Below, in pieces: positions 14,636 through 22,224 of a stretch of 22,519 bases of DNA. The translations under genes were made by a program, and so were the position numbers. The notes under the pieces are model-generated. The model had not been told where the DNA came from and did not search any database. It saw only the letters and a list, made by a program, of their open reading frames with translations. The DNA is taken from assembly GCA_965151315.1 (NCBI GenBank), contig CBCTZG010000045.1:1-22519 (forward strand), written 5' to 3'. Positions within the stretch are counted from its first letter, which is position 1. Each line of letters opens with the position of its first letter. This DNA comes from Avimonoglobus sp965151315. GTDB lineage: Bacteria; Bacillota; Clostridia; UBA1381.

Positions 14636-15544
14636 TCAATGCAGCACCAGCGTGCCGATGATTGAACGCAAATCTTCAATTTTATGCCGTTCCATGTATG
14701 CCTGGATTTCCGCCTTCACGGAAAAGATCAGATCCGGCCGGACAAAAAGTCCGGTCCCCAGCGCCACCAAGCTGGCGCCGGCCAGCATAAACTCTATAGC
14801 ATCCGCCCCGGACATACAGCCGCCCATTCCAATTATGGGGAGCCGGACAGCTTCATAAACTTCGTGGACCATCCGCACTGCCACTGGCATAACCGCCGGG
14901 CCGGACAGGCCGCCGGTATTATTGGCCAAAACCGGCCGCCGGGTTTCAATATCAATCTTCATTCCCAGCAGCGTGTTGATCAGCGACAGGCCATCCGCGC
15001 CGCCTGCTTCCGCGGCTTTGGCAATTTCCTGAATGGAGGTTACATTGGGTGAAAGTTTGACGATCAACGGCTTTTTGCAATATTTTTTCACTGACGCCGT
15101 CAGCTCGTGTACGACCTTTGCGTCTGTGCCAAAGGCCAACCCCCCATGCTTCACATTAGGACAGGATATGTTCATCTCAATCAGCGCCACATCTGTATCC
15201 GATAAAATTTCCGCCATTTCACAGTACTCAGAAACGGTATTGCCGGACATATTGGCAATCACATGGGCTCCGCAGTCCCGGAGCTTGGGCATAATCTCCC
15301 GGGCAAAGGCCTCTACTCCCGGGTTTTGCAGGCCTACACTGTTCAGAATCCCCGCCGGAGTCTCCGCGATCCGCGGCGCCGGATTGCCCGGCCGCGGCTT
15401 CCTGGTCAGGCCCTTTGCCGCAAAGCCGCCGTACTCGGTAAGCGGTGCGTACGCATTATATTCCTCGCCAAAGCCAAAGGTTCCGGAAGCGGTAACAATC
15501 GGGTTTTTAAATTCAATCCCACAAAATTTGATTCTCGTATCCAT
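14636..15544 (-). CDS. pyrD: Dihydroorotate dehydrogenase B, catalytic subunit
   Basis: A 302-residue class 1B enzyme. FMN-binding and substrate segments include ASGTFGFGEEY (19-29), NSVGLQNPG (68-76) and NISCPNVKHGG (125-135) with the catalytic C128, which marks class 1 enzymes; class 2 has serine. It oxidises dihydroorotate to orotate in pyrimidine synthesis and passes electrons through PyrK to NAD. It starts 12 bp after pyrK behind AAGGGAGGACGGCC. It is the last gene of the operon, followed by a terminator. Confidence 0.97.
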   Translation of the reverse strand: MDTRIKFCGIEFKNPIVTASGTFGFGEEYNAYAPLTEYGGFAAKGLTRKPRPGNPAPRIAETPAGILNSVGLQNPGVEAFAREIMPKLRDCGAHVIANMSGNTVSEYCEMAEILSDTDVALIEMNISCPNVKHGGLAFGTDAKVVHELTASVKKYCKKPLIVKLSPNVTSIQEIAKAAEAGGADGLSLINTLLGMKIDIETRRPVLANNTGGLSGPAVMPVAVRMVHEVYEAVRLPIIGMGGCMSGADAIEFMLAGASLVALGTGLFVRPDLIFSVKAEIQAYMERHKIEDLRSIIGTLVLH

Positions 15545-15556
15545 GGCCGTCCTCCC

Positions 15557-16318
15557 TTACAGTACAAGCTCTTCAGACCAGAATACCGGGCCGTCCTTAC
15601 AGACCCGGGCCCGCTGCTCCATTCCCGGCCGATTGGTTTCACAGGTGCAGACTAAGCACGCGCCGATCCCGCAGCCCATCCGCTGCTCCATAGACAGCTG
15701 GCAGGGAATCCCCGCCTCCTCCGACACAGCCTTCACCGCTTTTAACATCGGCGTTGGTCCGCAGGCATAAACAATATCACAGGACTTACCCGCAATATAT
15801 GCCTTCAGCAGATCCGCGCTGTATCCATGATAGCCGTAAGAGCCGTCATCTGTGGAAATCTGCAATTCCGCTGATACCGCCTGGAATTCATCTTCCATCA
15901 CAATCCGGTCCTTTGACCGGAATCCCAGAATCGTATGGGGCTTTTGAATATGCTTTGCCAGCATATATAATGGGAAAATACCGATCCCGCCGCCAACGAG
16001 CACTGGATGCCGGTACTTTTCCGTGGTCGTAAAGCCATTCCCAAGCGGGCCCATAATATTGATCCGGCCACCCTCTTCTTTTTTGGCCAGCAGCTCCGTC
16101 CCTTTACCCTTCACCTCAAAAACAAAGCGCAGCTTACCCGCTTCCGCGTCGCAGATACTGATTGGCCTCCGCAAAAACGCGTCGCCGCCGCAGTCCACAT
16201 GCAAAAACTGCCCCGGCATAGCAGCCCGGGTAATTTCCGGCGCTTCCACTACAAAATCAAAAATCCCTCTGGCAAGCTCTTTTTTAGAAAGGAGCCCGCA
16301 GTCGTATGTTTTTTTCAT
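15557..16318 (-). CDS. pyrK: Dihydroorotate dehydrogenase B, electron transfer subunit
   Basis: A 253-residue ferredoxin-reductase-like protein. It has the FAD-binding RRPISI (50-55), the NAD-binding LVGGGIGIFPLY (107-118) and a C-terminal [2Fe-2S] site with C216, C221, C224 and C240 (CGIGACLVC). It carries electrons from the FMN of PyrD through the iron-sulfur cluster and FAD to NAD+. The start has AAAGAGGTAACGGA; the spacing to pyrF upstream and pyrD downstream is 12 bp each, so the three genes are translated as a block. Confidence 0.96.
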   Translation of the reverse strand: MKKTYDCGLLSKKELARGIFDFVVEAPEITRAAMPGQFLHVDCGGDAFLRRPISICDAEAGKLRFVFEVKGKGTELLAKKEEGGRINIMGPLGNGFTTTEKYRHPVLVGGGIGIFPLYMLAKHIQKPHTILGFRSKDRIVMEDEFQAVSAELQISTDDGSYGYHGYSADLLKAYIAGKSCDIVYACGPTPMLKAVKAVSEEAGIPCQLSMEQRMGCGIGACLVCTCETNRPGMEQRARVCKDGPVFWSEELVL

Positions 16319-16330
16319 TCCGTTACCTCT

Positions 16331-17242
16331 TTATAAAATGCTGTTCAATTCTTCTTTCATGCGGACCGCCTCTGCCCGGGCAGCTTCCGCGAAGGCCTCT
16401 TCTTTCCATTTGCCCTTTTTATACGCGCACATGATCCCCCGGGAGGAATTGACAATGGCGCCCAATCCATCCTGGTTAAAGCTGTTTTTCACGTCTTTAG
16501 CGTTCCCGCCCTGGGCGCCGTAGCCCGGCACCAGGAAATAAGCTTTGGGCATCAGCCTGCGCAGGATCTTCGCCTGCTCCGGATATGTGGCGCCCACAAC
16601 GGCGCCGACAGCGGAATATCCGCTTTTCCCGATGCATTCCTGTCCCCAGCCGTTCACCAGACCGGCCGCCTTCTCAAAAATCGTTTCACCGCCGGCGTCA
16701 ATATCCTGCAGCTCCCCGGAAGAGGGGTTAGAAGTCTTTACCAGGCAGAAAATACTTTTATCATAGGCCTTACAGTCGTTGACAAACGGCAGGATCCCGT
16801 CGGTACCCAGGTATGGGTTCACCGTCATGCTGTCCACGCCGCAGGCCTCGCACAGCTCGCCGTCGATCTCCGTCTTTCCCAGGTACGCCCTGGAATAGGC
16901 CTCCGCCGTAGAGCCGATGTCATTGCGCTTTACGTCTAAGATCACATACAAGTCCTTTTCCTTGGCGTACTGGATGGTGCGGTGGAGCACTTCCTCCCCC
17001 GGCAGGCCGTAGAGCTCATAAAACGCCGACTGGGGCTTTACCGCCGGTACTACGTCGTACAGGGCGTCGATCAGGCCTTTGTTATATTCCCAGATGGCCT
17101 CCGCGGCCCCCCGCAGGCTTTTTCCGTATTCCCGATAAGCTTTTTCCCGGATATACGCCGGCACATATTCCACCTTCGGATCCAGCCCGGCCACGGACGG
17201 GTTCTGTTTTTTCTGGATTTTTTCGATCAACCGATCAATCAT
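16331..17242 (-). CDS. pyrF: Orotidine 5'-phosphate decarboxylase, type 2
   Basis: A 303-residue enzyme of the longer type 2 family. Key segments are VAGLDPK (17-23), AVKPQSAFYE (67-76) and the catalytic DVKRNDIGSTAEAY (103-116), with the Asp/Lys/Asp network at D103, K105 and D108, and near the end PGYGAQGG for phosphate binding. It decarboxylates OMP to UMP, the final step. GGGGAGGAAAAACGA precedes the start. It follows pyrC by 15 bp. The gene for orotate phosphoribosyltransferase (pyrE), needed just before this step, is not in the window. Confidence 0.96.
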   Translation of the reverse strand: MIDRLIEKIQKKQNPSVAGLDPKVEYVPAYIREKAYREYGKSLRGAAEAIWEYNKGLIDALYDVVPAVKPQSAFYELYGLPGEEVLHRTIQYAKEKDLYVILDVKRNDIGSTAEAYSRAYLGKTEIDGELCEACGVDSMTVNPYLGTDGILPFVNDCKAYDKSIFCLVKTSNPSSGELQDIDAGGETIFEKAAGLVNGWGQECIGKSGYSAVGAVVGATYPEQAKILRRLMPKAYFLVPGYGAQGGNAKDVKNSFNQDGLGAIVNSSRGIMCAYKKGKWKEEAFAEAARAEAVRMKEELNSIL

Positions 17243-17257
17243 TCGTTTTTCCTCCCC

Positions 17258-18550
17258 TTATAGCAATACACCCTGGTTGATTACAATTTCACCGTTTACA
17301 ATCGTATATTCCGGCTTGCCATAGAGCTCCCAGCCGTCGTAGGGCGAATTCCTGCTTTTGGACAGCAGCTTTTCTACCTCTACCGTATAAGGCTTTTCCG
17401 GATCAAATACGATCACGTCCGCAGATTTTCCAACCCCCAGGCTCCCCTTATTCAGGCCTAAAATATCCGCCGGATTGGCTGACATTTTTTCCAAAAGCTC
17501 CATCAGGCTTAAAACCCCCGGCCGGACAAGGTAGGTGATCCCCAGGCCCAGCGCCGTTTCAAAGCCCACGATCCCATTCATGGCCAAAGCAAATTCACAG
17601 TTTTTCTCGTCAATATGATGGGGCGCATGATCCGTGGCGATGGCGTCGATGGTGCCATCCCGCAGGCCCTGGCAGATTGCCTCCACATCCGCCGCCGTCC
17701 GCAGGGGCGGATTCATTTTGGCATTCGTATTGAAGCCCTCGCAGGCCTCCTCCGTCAGCGTGAAATAATGGGGACAGGTCTCGCAGGTGACCCGGACGCC
17801 CCTCTTTTTTGCCTGCCGGACAAGCTCCACAGATCCTTTGGTGCTGACATGGGCGATATGCACCGCCGTATTGGTGGATTCAGCGATAATGATGTCCCGG
17901 GAAACCATGACCTCCTCCGCCGCCCGGCTGATCCCCCGCAGCCCCAGGGATGTGGCTGTAAAGCCTTCGTTCATGGACCCGTCATTGGTCAGGGACATTT
18001 CCTCACAGTGGGAGATCACCGTGGTGTCAAACATTTCCGCGTATTCCATGGCCCGGCGCATCAGCCCGGCATTTTCCACCGGCCGGCCGTCATCAGACAC
18101 AGCCACCGCTCCGGCAAATTTCAGCTCGCCGATTTCCGCCAGCTCTTCCCCCTTCAACCCTTTGGAGATGGCCCCGATGGGATACACATTCACCCGGCCG
18201 ACGGAAGCGGCCTTGGCCTTGATATACTCTACAATTTGCGCGTTGTCGATCACCGGCTTTGTATTGGGCATACAGGCAACGGAGGTAAACCCTCCGGCCG
18301 CCGCGCTCATGGTGCCGGTTTCAATATCCTCCTTATATTCAAAGCCAGGATCCCGCAAATGGCAGTGCATATCCACCAGGCCCGGAGCCACAATTTTTCC
18401 CCGGGCATCAATCACCTCGATCCCCAGGCCCTCCAACTCTAAATTTTCCTCAATATCACAAATGACGCCGTCCTCAATGTATACGTCATATATGCCGTCA
18501 ATATGGCTCTTCGGGTCCAGCACCCGGCCGCCCTTAATCAAAATCTTCAT
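17258..18550 (-). CDS. pyrC: Dihydroorotase, class I
   Basis: A 430-residue amidohydrolase. Zinc ligands are visible: H62 and H64 (DMHCHLRDPG), an Asp at 153-154 (AVSDDGRP), H181 (ISHCEE), H234 (AHVSTKG) and D307 (ATDHAPH). MPNTKP (94-99) binds substrate. It cyclises carbamoyl-aspartate to dihydroorotate. I place the start at the ATG at 18550, one base after the pyrB stop, with GGGAGGATTTTAAC lying inside the end of pyrB. The frame stays open further upstream within pyrB but lacks support. A single active enzyme is expected, with no sign of the inactive pseudo-DHOase form. Confidence 0.96.
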   Translation of the reverse strand: MKILIKGGRVLDPKSHIDGIYDVYIEDGVICDIEENLELEGLGIEVIDARGKIVAPGLVDMHCHLRDPGFEYKEDIETGTMSAAAGGFTSVACMPNTKPVIDNAQIVEYIKAKAASVGRVNVYPIGAISKGLKGEELAEIGELKFAGAVAVSDDGRPVENAGLMRRAMEYAEMFDTTVISHCEEMSLTNDGSMNEGFTATSLGLRGISRAAEEVMVSRDIIIAESTNTAVHIAHVSTKGSVELVRQAKKRGVRVTCETCPHYFTLTEEACEGFNTNAKMNPPLRTAADVEAICQGLRDGTIDAIATDHAPHHIDEKNCEFALAMNGIVGFETALGLGITYLVRPGVLSLMELLEKMSANPADILGLNKGSLGVGKSADVIVFDPEKPYTVEVEKLLSKSRNSPYDGWELYGKPEYTIVNGEIVINQGVLL

Positions 18551-18551
18551 G

Positions 18552-19463
18552 TTAAAATCCTCCCATGACCCAGTCCATAACCGACATCCGCACCGCCACC
18601 CCATTGGTGACCTGCTCGTCGATTACGCTCAGCTCGCCGTCCACCAATGCAGAAGAAAGCTCTACGCCGCGGTTTACCGGACCGGGATGCATAACAAACG
18701 CGTCCGGCTTCGCGAATTTCAAGCGGGTCTCGTCCAAACCGAAAAACCGGTTATATTCCCGCACACTGGGGAAAAGCCCGCTTTTCTGCCGTTCCAGCTG
18801 GATCCGCAGGCACATAACTACATCCGCGTCAACGATGGCCTCGTGGATACTTTTAAATACCTTGACTCCCAACCGCTCCAAGCCTTGGGGCAGGAGCGTC
18901 GCCGGGCCGCCGACAGATACCTCGGCGCCCAGCTTGTTTAAAAGATAGATATTGCTCCGGGCTACCCGGCTGTGATAAATATCGCCGATAATCGCTACCT
19001 TCAGCCCCTGGATCCTGCCCTTTTTCTCGATCATGGTAAACGCGTCCAACAAGGCCTGCGTAGGATGTTCGTTCATGCCGTCCCCAGCGTTGACTACCGA
19101 TGCCTTAACCGCCGGTGCGATCAGGTGCGGCGCACCGCTCATCTCGTGGCGGATCACCATAATATCTGTCCCCATCCGGTCAATGGTCCGGGCCGTATCC
19201 AGAAGGCTCTCACCTTTGGCTACGCTGGAGCCCTTTGCCGTCATATTGGCAGCATTGGCGCCCATGTATTTAGACGCCAGCTCAAAGGACATCCGCGTCC
19301 GGGTACTGTTTTCATAAAACATGGTTACGACTGTTTTTCCCGAAAGCGTCGCAATCTTTTTGTTCTCGGAAAGCACAAGCTTCTTCATTTCCTGCGCGCG
19401 GCGCAAAATCGCTTCCAGATCTTCCTTGGAGGTTTGTTTTATGCCAAGTAAATCCCTTTTCAT
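18552..19463 (-). CDS. pyrB: Aspartate carbamoyltransferase catalytic subunit
   Basis: A 303-residue transcarbamoylase. The carbamoyl-phosphate motif STRTR (53-57) and the downstream EHPTQALLD and MHPGPVNRG motifs are intact. It joins carbamoyl phosphate and aspartate, the committed step. No regulatory subunit gene (pyrI) lies beside it, so a B. subtilis-like free trimer is likely. AAGGAGAATTTTGACC precedes the ATG at 19463. An upstream in-frame TTG (19508) lies before the -10 element and cannot be used. It is the first gene of the operon. Confidence 0.96.
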   Translation of the reverse strand: MKRDLLGIKQTSKEDLEAILRRAQEMKKLVLSENKKIATLSGKTVVTMFYENSTRTRMSFELASKYMGANAANMTAKGSSVAKGESLLDTARTIDRMGTDIMVIRHEMSGAPHLIAPAVKASVVNAGDGMNEHPTQALLDAFTMIEKKGRIQGLKVAIIGDIYHSRVARSNIYLLNKLGAEVSVGGPATLLPQGLERLGVKVFKSIHEAIVDADVVMCLRIQLERQKSGLFPSVREYNRFFGLDETRLKFAKPDAFVMHPGPVNRGVELSSALVDGELSVIDEQVTNGVAVRMSVMDWVMGGF

Positions 19464-19496
19464 GGTCAAAATTCTCCTTAGTATAGAGTTAGTGTA

Positions 19497-19525
19497 ATTA
19501 TACCGCAAAATCCAGCTTTTGTCTA
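19497..19525 (-). promoter_or_regulatory. Promoter of the pyrBCFKD operon
   Basis: On the minus strand there is TAGACA, a 17-base spacer, then a perfect TATAAT. The expected transcript start near 19490 leaves a leader of only about 27 bases before pyrB. That is too short for a PyrR-type anti-terminator/terminator pair. Confidence 0.8.
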
Positions 19526-19530
19526 CAAGA

Positions 19531-19554
19531 AAATTGACGATATTTTGACAATTT
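19531..19554. promoter_or_regulatory. Imperfect palindrome upstream of the pyr promoter
   Basis: A 24-base imperfect dyad with arms AAATTG and CAATTT, matching at 9 of 12 paired positions. It also contains TTGAC twice at an 11-base spacing, one helical turn. It lies 5 bases upstream of the pyr -35, where an activator or repressor could bind. Also just past the stop of the M50 protease gene. No family can be assigned. Confidence 0.4.
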
Positions 19555-19561
19555 CGCAGTT

Positions 19562-20371
19562 TTAATTCGATAATATGGACCGCATCAGCTGGGACTCCGT
19601 TAGGATGTCGTCAATTTCCCCCTGGCCGTCTACCACAAATATTATATAATAGCTTCCCAAAGTAAATGTTTTCGCCAGCTCCCGGTAAGGATCCCCTTTT
19701 CTAAGCATCACTGTTTTCACCCGCTTATTCTGGAATTGTCTCCCTTTTTCCTGATAAAACATCAGTTCCTTAATAAAGTCAATATTATATTTTTCCCGGC
19801 TGGTAAAGATGTTTCCCAGCAGGAACAAAACAAAAAAGCAAACAGAAAAATTAAACCGGCTCTTGAGCGCCGTCACCGCGCCAAACGCCGCCAAGAGCAG
19901 GATGATCCCCCAGGATACCCCAGCCATGATCCGTTCCGCCCGACGCTGGCCCAGCCTGTGCATCAAAAGCTTTTTTAAAACGACGCCGCCGTCTAAAGGA
20001 AGCACCGGCAGCATATTTAAGACAAATAAACACAGGTTCATCCCGTAAAATCCCTGCTGCCAGGGAAAGAAAATAGCCCCCAAAAGCGCCATGAGGATAT
20101 TGGAAAACGGCCCGGCCAAATAAAGGATGATCTCATCCGCTAAACCATAGACCAGCTTGTTTTTCAGCCGCAGGTTTACGCCAAACGGATACAGAGCCAG
20201 GCTTGCCGGGCGCAGGCCAATGAAAAGCGCCGCGGCCAGATGGAATAATTCATGCGCCAGCATGATCCCATAGGACATCGCCAAGAGCTCCAACCGCCGG
20301 GTGATATAGCAGTAAATAAACAAAAGCACAGTCAGGATATGGATATACAGAAACTTGGTTATCCGGATCAA
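19562..20371 (-). CDS. M50 site-2-type membrane metalloprotease (SpoIVFB-like)
   Basis: A protein of about 269 residues with several hydrophobic membrane segments. It has HELFH (40-44 from the chosen start) for zinc and catalysis and NMLPVLPLDGG with the third zinc ligand, the two hallmarks of intramembrane site-2 proteases. The last 60 residues (VMLRKGDPYRELAKTF to ILTES) look like a partial CBS-type domain, as in SpoIVFB, which cleaves pro-sigma-K during sporulation. The start is uncertain: GTG at 20380 lies directly against the AGGGGGG site, while TTG at 20371 is at ideal spacing, so I use the latter. No SpoIVFA-like partner is present, so a sporulation role is possible but unproven. Confidence 0.8.
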   Translation of the reverse strand: MIRITKFLYIHILTVLLFIYCYITRRLELLAMSYGIMLAHELFHLAAALFIGLRPASLALYPFGVNLRLKNKLVYGLADEIILYLAGPFSNILMALLGAIFFPWQQGFYGMNLCLFVLNMLPVLPLDGGVVLKKLLMHRLGQRRAERIMAGVSWGIILLLAAFGAVTALKSRFNFSVCFFVLFLLGNIFTSREKYNIDFIKELMFYQEKGRQFQNKRVKTVMLRKGDPYRELAKTFTLGSYYIIFVVDGQGEIDDILTESQLMRSILSN

Positions 20372-20698
20372 GACCAACACCCCCCTGTTTTATTGTATCG
20401 CCCGGGGCTGGAAAACATGCCTGTAAATCAATGTCCTCCCGCATATCGGGAAGTATTTCATTTTCATGGCTGCTCGTATCCTCCCCAAATCGCATATCTT
20501 GCTGGAATATTCCGCATGCTTAGGGGCAGAACATAATCTGCGGCGATCGTCTGATTTGCATTCAGAAAAAAAGAGTAACCAACTTAGTTAGTTACTCTCA
20601 AAATCCATATAAATTCCGTTAAGTTTTGTATACACAAGATTTGCAGCGGAGTAACGCGGGGTTATGTCATTGCGCCGCCCCTTTACGAACAAAAAACA
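20372..20698. other. Intergenic stretch between SLH protein and M50 protease genes
   Basis: About 325 bases with no gene I can support. It contains the terminator of the SLH protein gene (20565-20598). On the minus strand it also has a 25-codon open frame (20467-20390) behind GGGGAGGATACG, ending at a TAA next to the protease ribosome binding site. No clear promoter for the M50 gene was found. Confidence 0.4.
20565..20598 (-). terminator. Terminator of the lectin/SLH protein gene
   Basis: AGAGTAAC and GTTACTCT form an 8-bp stem with a second small AACT/AGTT pairing inside. On the minus strand seven T follow directly. It lies about 100 bases after the stop at 20699. Confidence 0.8.
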
Positions 20699-22162
20699 CT
20701 ATTGCAGGTTTTTAAAGCTCCGAAGGGACATGACAAGCGCCTGCTCACGGGTGGCATTGGCGTACCTTTCGGCTTCTTGCTTAGAATTTGTGTTTTTCGG
20801 CGCGAACCGATCGTCTCCAACGCCGCTGATAACGCCGTATTTTGTCATAAAATAGACGCTTGGTTTGGCATACTCCGAAATTTCTTCATCATCGGCATAT
20901 TTGGGTACGCCGGAATAATTGATCGTAAACTGCTCATCCGTCGCCAGGGTCCATTCCGGCCATTCGGAACGCTTGTACACCCTGCACAGCATCGTAGCCA
21001 GGTCTTCCCTGGTAATCCATTCATCCGGCGCGAATTGATCGTCGCTATAGCCTGCCACAGCGCCAATGTTATATGCCTTTAAAATATAATTTCTGTTTTC
21101 GTTAGCTGTAATATCTTTAAAGCTGCACTCGGAGGACATAACCGCGCGCCCGTCTGTCATCGTTTCAAAGAGCTTGACTGAAATCGCGGCAAACTCGCCT
21201 CTTGTCACAGGCTGAGTCATATCCTTTCCAACCAATACGTCCGGAACTAGGCCGATATCTGCCGCCTCCTGCAGTTCCGGCGTGGACCAATCCGCAGAAT
21301 CGGACCAGGTCTCCCACTCACAGATAAAGCCGACCGTATCGGCGGAAAAATTGTCTTCCTCGCCGGGATAGGTATTGTCATTATACATATCATTCCAGGC
21401 AAACCGTTTGCTGCCCCAGACCGCTGGGTTTGCCACGTTATAGATATGGACATAGTGCTCCTTCTCGCCGTCCGAACGGGTATGGCTGTTGGGTTCGCTG
21501 GAATCCCAGTTGGAATAAGAAAACGCCTCGCCGGTAACCCACGCAGGCGAACCCTCCGCTGTGGTCGCCCCGATCCAATATTGTTTCTTAGCGCCGTCTT
21601 CTAATAGCCCCTCAATAAATTTCTGTTCCGCTTCAGAGGTAATGGTTACCAGATGCCCTCCAAGTTCTTCACAGCGCGCCTTTGCCTGCGTCCAGGTCAA
21701 GCCCTCGTCAAAGCGCTGATAGCTGTGGTTTTCATAAACGCTATCCACCACCTGCTGGTAACTTTCATTGTTTTTGTTCAAAACAAATTCCCAGCTGCTG
21801 TTTTCGCTGACCAGTCCCGTATATATCCCATCGGCCAAGGTTCCCGAAAGGGAAACAAACGAATAGCCCGATGGATGGTCGATCCATTCGTCTCCCGCCA
21901 CGATATATTGCCCCCCGTCATAAGACACCTGGACGGTATAAGAGCCGTCTTTCGCGTTGGATTTCCCGGGCATATTATAAAATTCAAATACGCCTGTACC
22001 ATCTTCGTTTACTGTAAGCGTCAGGCCTGTCTGCCCTTGGTTGGCGTAGTACCAGCCTTCATAGGTGCCCGCAAATGCAGACACTTCATCAGGCGCCGCG
22101 CTGACCAGGCATGTGGTAAGCAAAAAGAACACAGCAAAAACCAGACAAGTAATTTTTTTCAT
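20699..22162 (-). CDS. Secreted C-type lectin-like protein with three SLH repeats
   Basis: A 487-residue exported protein. A signal peptide covers about residues 1-23, with likely cleavage after SAA. Residues 26-130 form a beta-rich domain (GTYEGWYYA at 32-40) that I cannot name. Residues 145-284 form a C-type lectin-like domain: W157, C164 paired with C281, YWIGAT (195-200), EPN (223-225) and WND (256-258). EPN plus WND are the calcium and mannose-type sugar ligands of classical C-type lectins. Three SLH repeats follow (about 297-335, 347-395, 420-482) and should bind cell wall polymer. It is thus a wall-attached surface protein with a probable glycan-binding head. It has its own promoter, GAGGAAG ribosome binding site and terminator, so it is monocistronic. 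Confidence 0.88.
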   Translation of the reverse strand: MKKITCLVFAVFFLLTTCLVSAAPDEVSAFAGTYEGWYYANQGQTGLTLTVNEDGTGVFEFYNMPGKSNAKDGSYTVQVSYDGGQYIVAGDEWIDHPSGYSFVSLSGTLADGIYTGLVSENSSWEFVLNKNNESYQQVVDSVYENHSYQRFDEGLTWTQAKARCEELGGHLVTITSEAEQKFIEGLLEDGAKKQYWIGATTAEGSPAWVTGEAFSYSNWDSSEPNSHTRSDGEKEHYVHIYNVANPAVWGSKRFAWNDMYNDNTYPGEEDNFSADTVGFICEWETWSDSADWSTPELQEAADIGLVPDVLVGKDMTQPVTRGEFAAISVKLFETMTDGRAVMSSECSFKDITANENRNYILKAYNIGAVAGYSDDQFAPDEWITREDLATMLCRVYKRSEWPEWTLATDEQFTINYSGVPKYADDEEISEYAKPSVYFMTKYGVISGVGDDRFAPKNTNSKQEAERYANATREQALVMSLRSFKNLQ

Positions 22163-22195
22163 TATACTCTTCCTCTCTAAATAATTCTGTATATT

Positions 22196-22224
22196 ATTTT
22201 ATCACATTTTCCAATTGATGTCAA
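22196..22224 (-). promoter_or_regulatory. Promoter of the lectin/SLH protein gene
   Basis: On the minus strand there is a perfect TTGACA, a 17-base spacer and TAAAAT, with TG one base before the -10. It is 34 bases upstream of the start codon. Confidence 0.82.

Noticed and set aside
15033..15770. Plus-strand open frame of 245 codons opposite pyrD and pyrK
   Set aside because: Antisense shadow of conserved genes; no promoter, no ribosome binding site and no domain.
17787..18941. Plus-strand open frame of 384 codons opposite pyrC and pyrB
   Set aside because: It is the antisense shadow of two well-conserved pyr genes in GC-rich codons, with a serine/proline-rich composition and no recognisable domain.
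19531..19554. Reading the pyr upstream dyad as the terminator of the M50 gene
   Set aside because: The stem is A/T-rich with mismatches, has a very small loop and no following T-run on the minus strand.
20390..20467. 25-codon minus-strand frame with a GGGGAGG site ahead of the M50 gene
   Set aside because: Spacing from the site to the ATG is long and nothing supports the peptide; kept only as a remark in the intergenic entry.
20250..20495. 81-codon minus-strand frame overlapping the M50 protease start
   Set aside because: It overlaps the protease by about 120 bases in another frame and has no good ribosome binding site; the GDTIKQGG resemblance is too short to support a gene.
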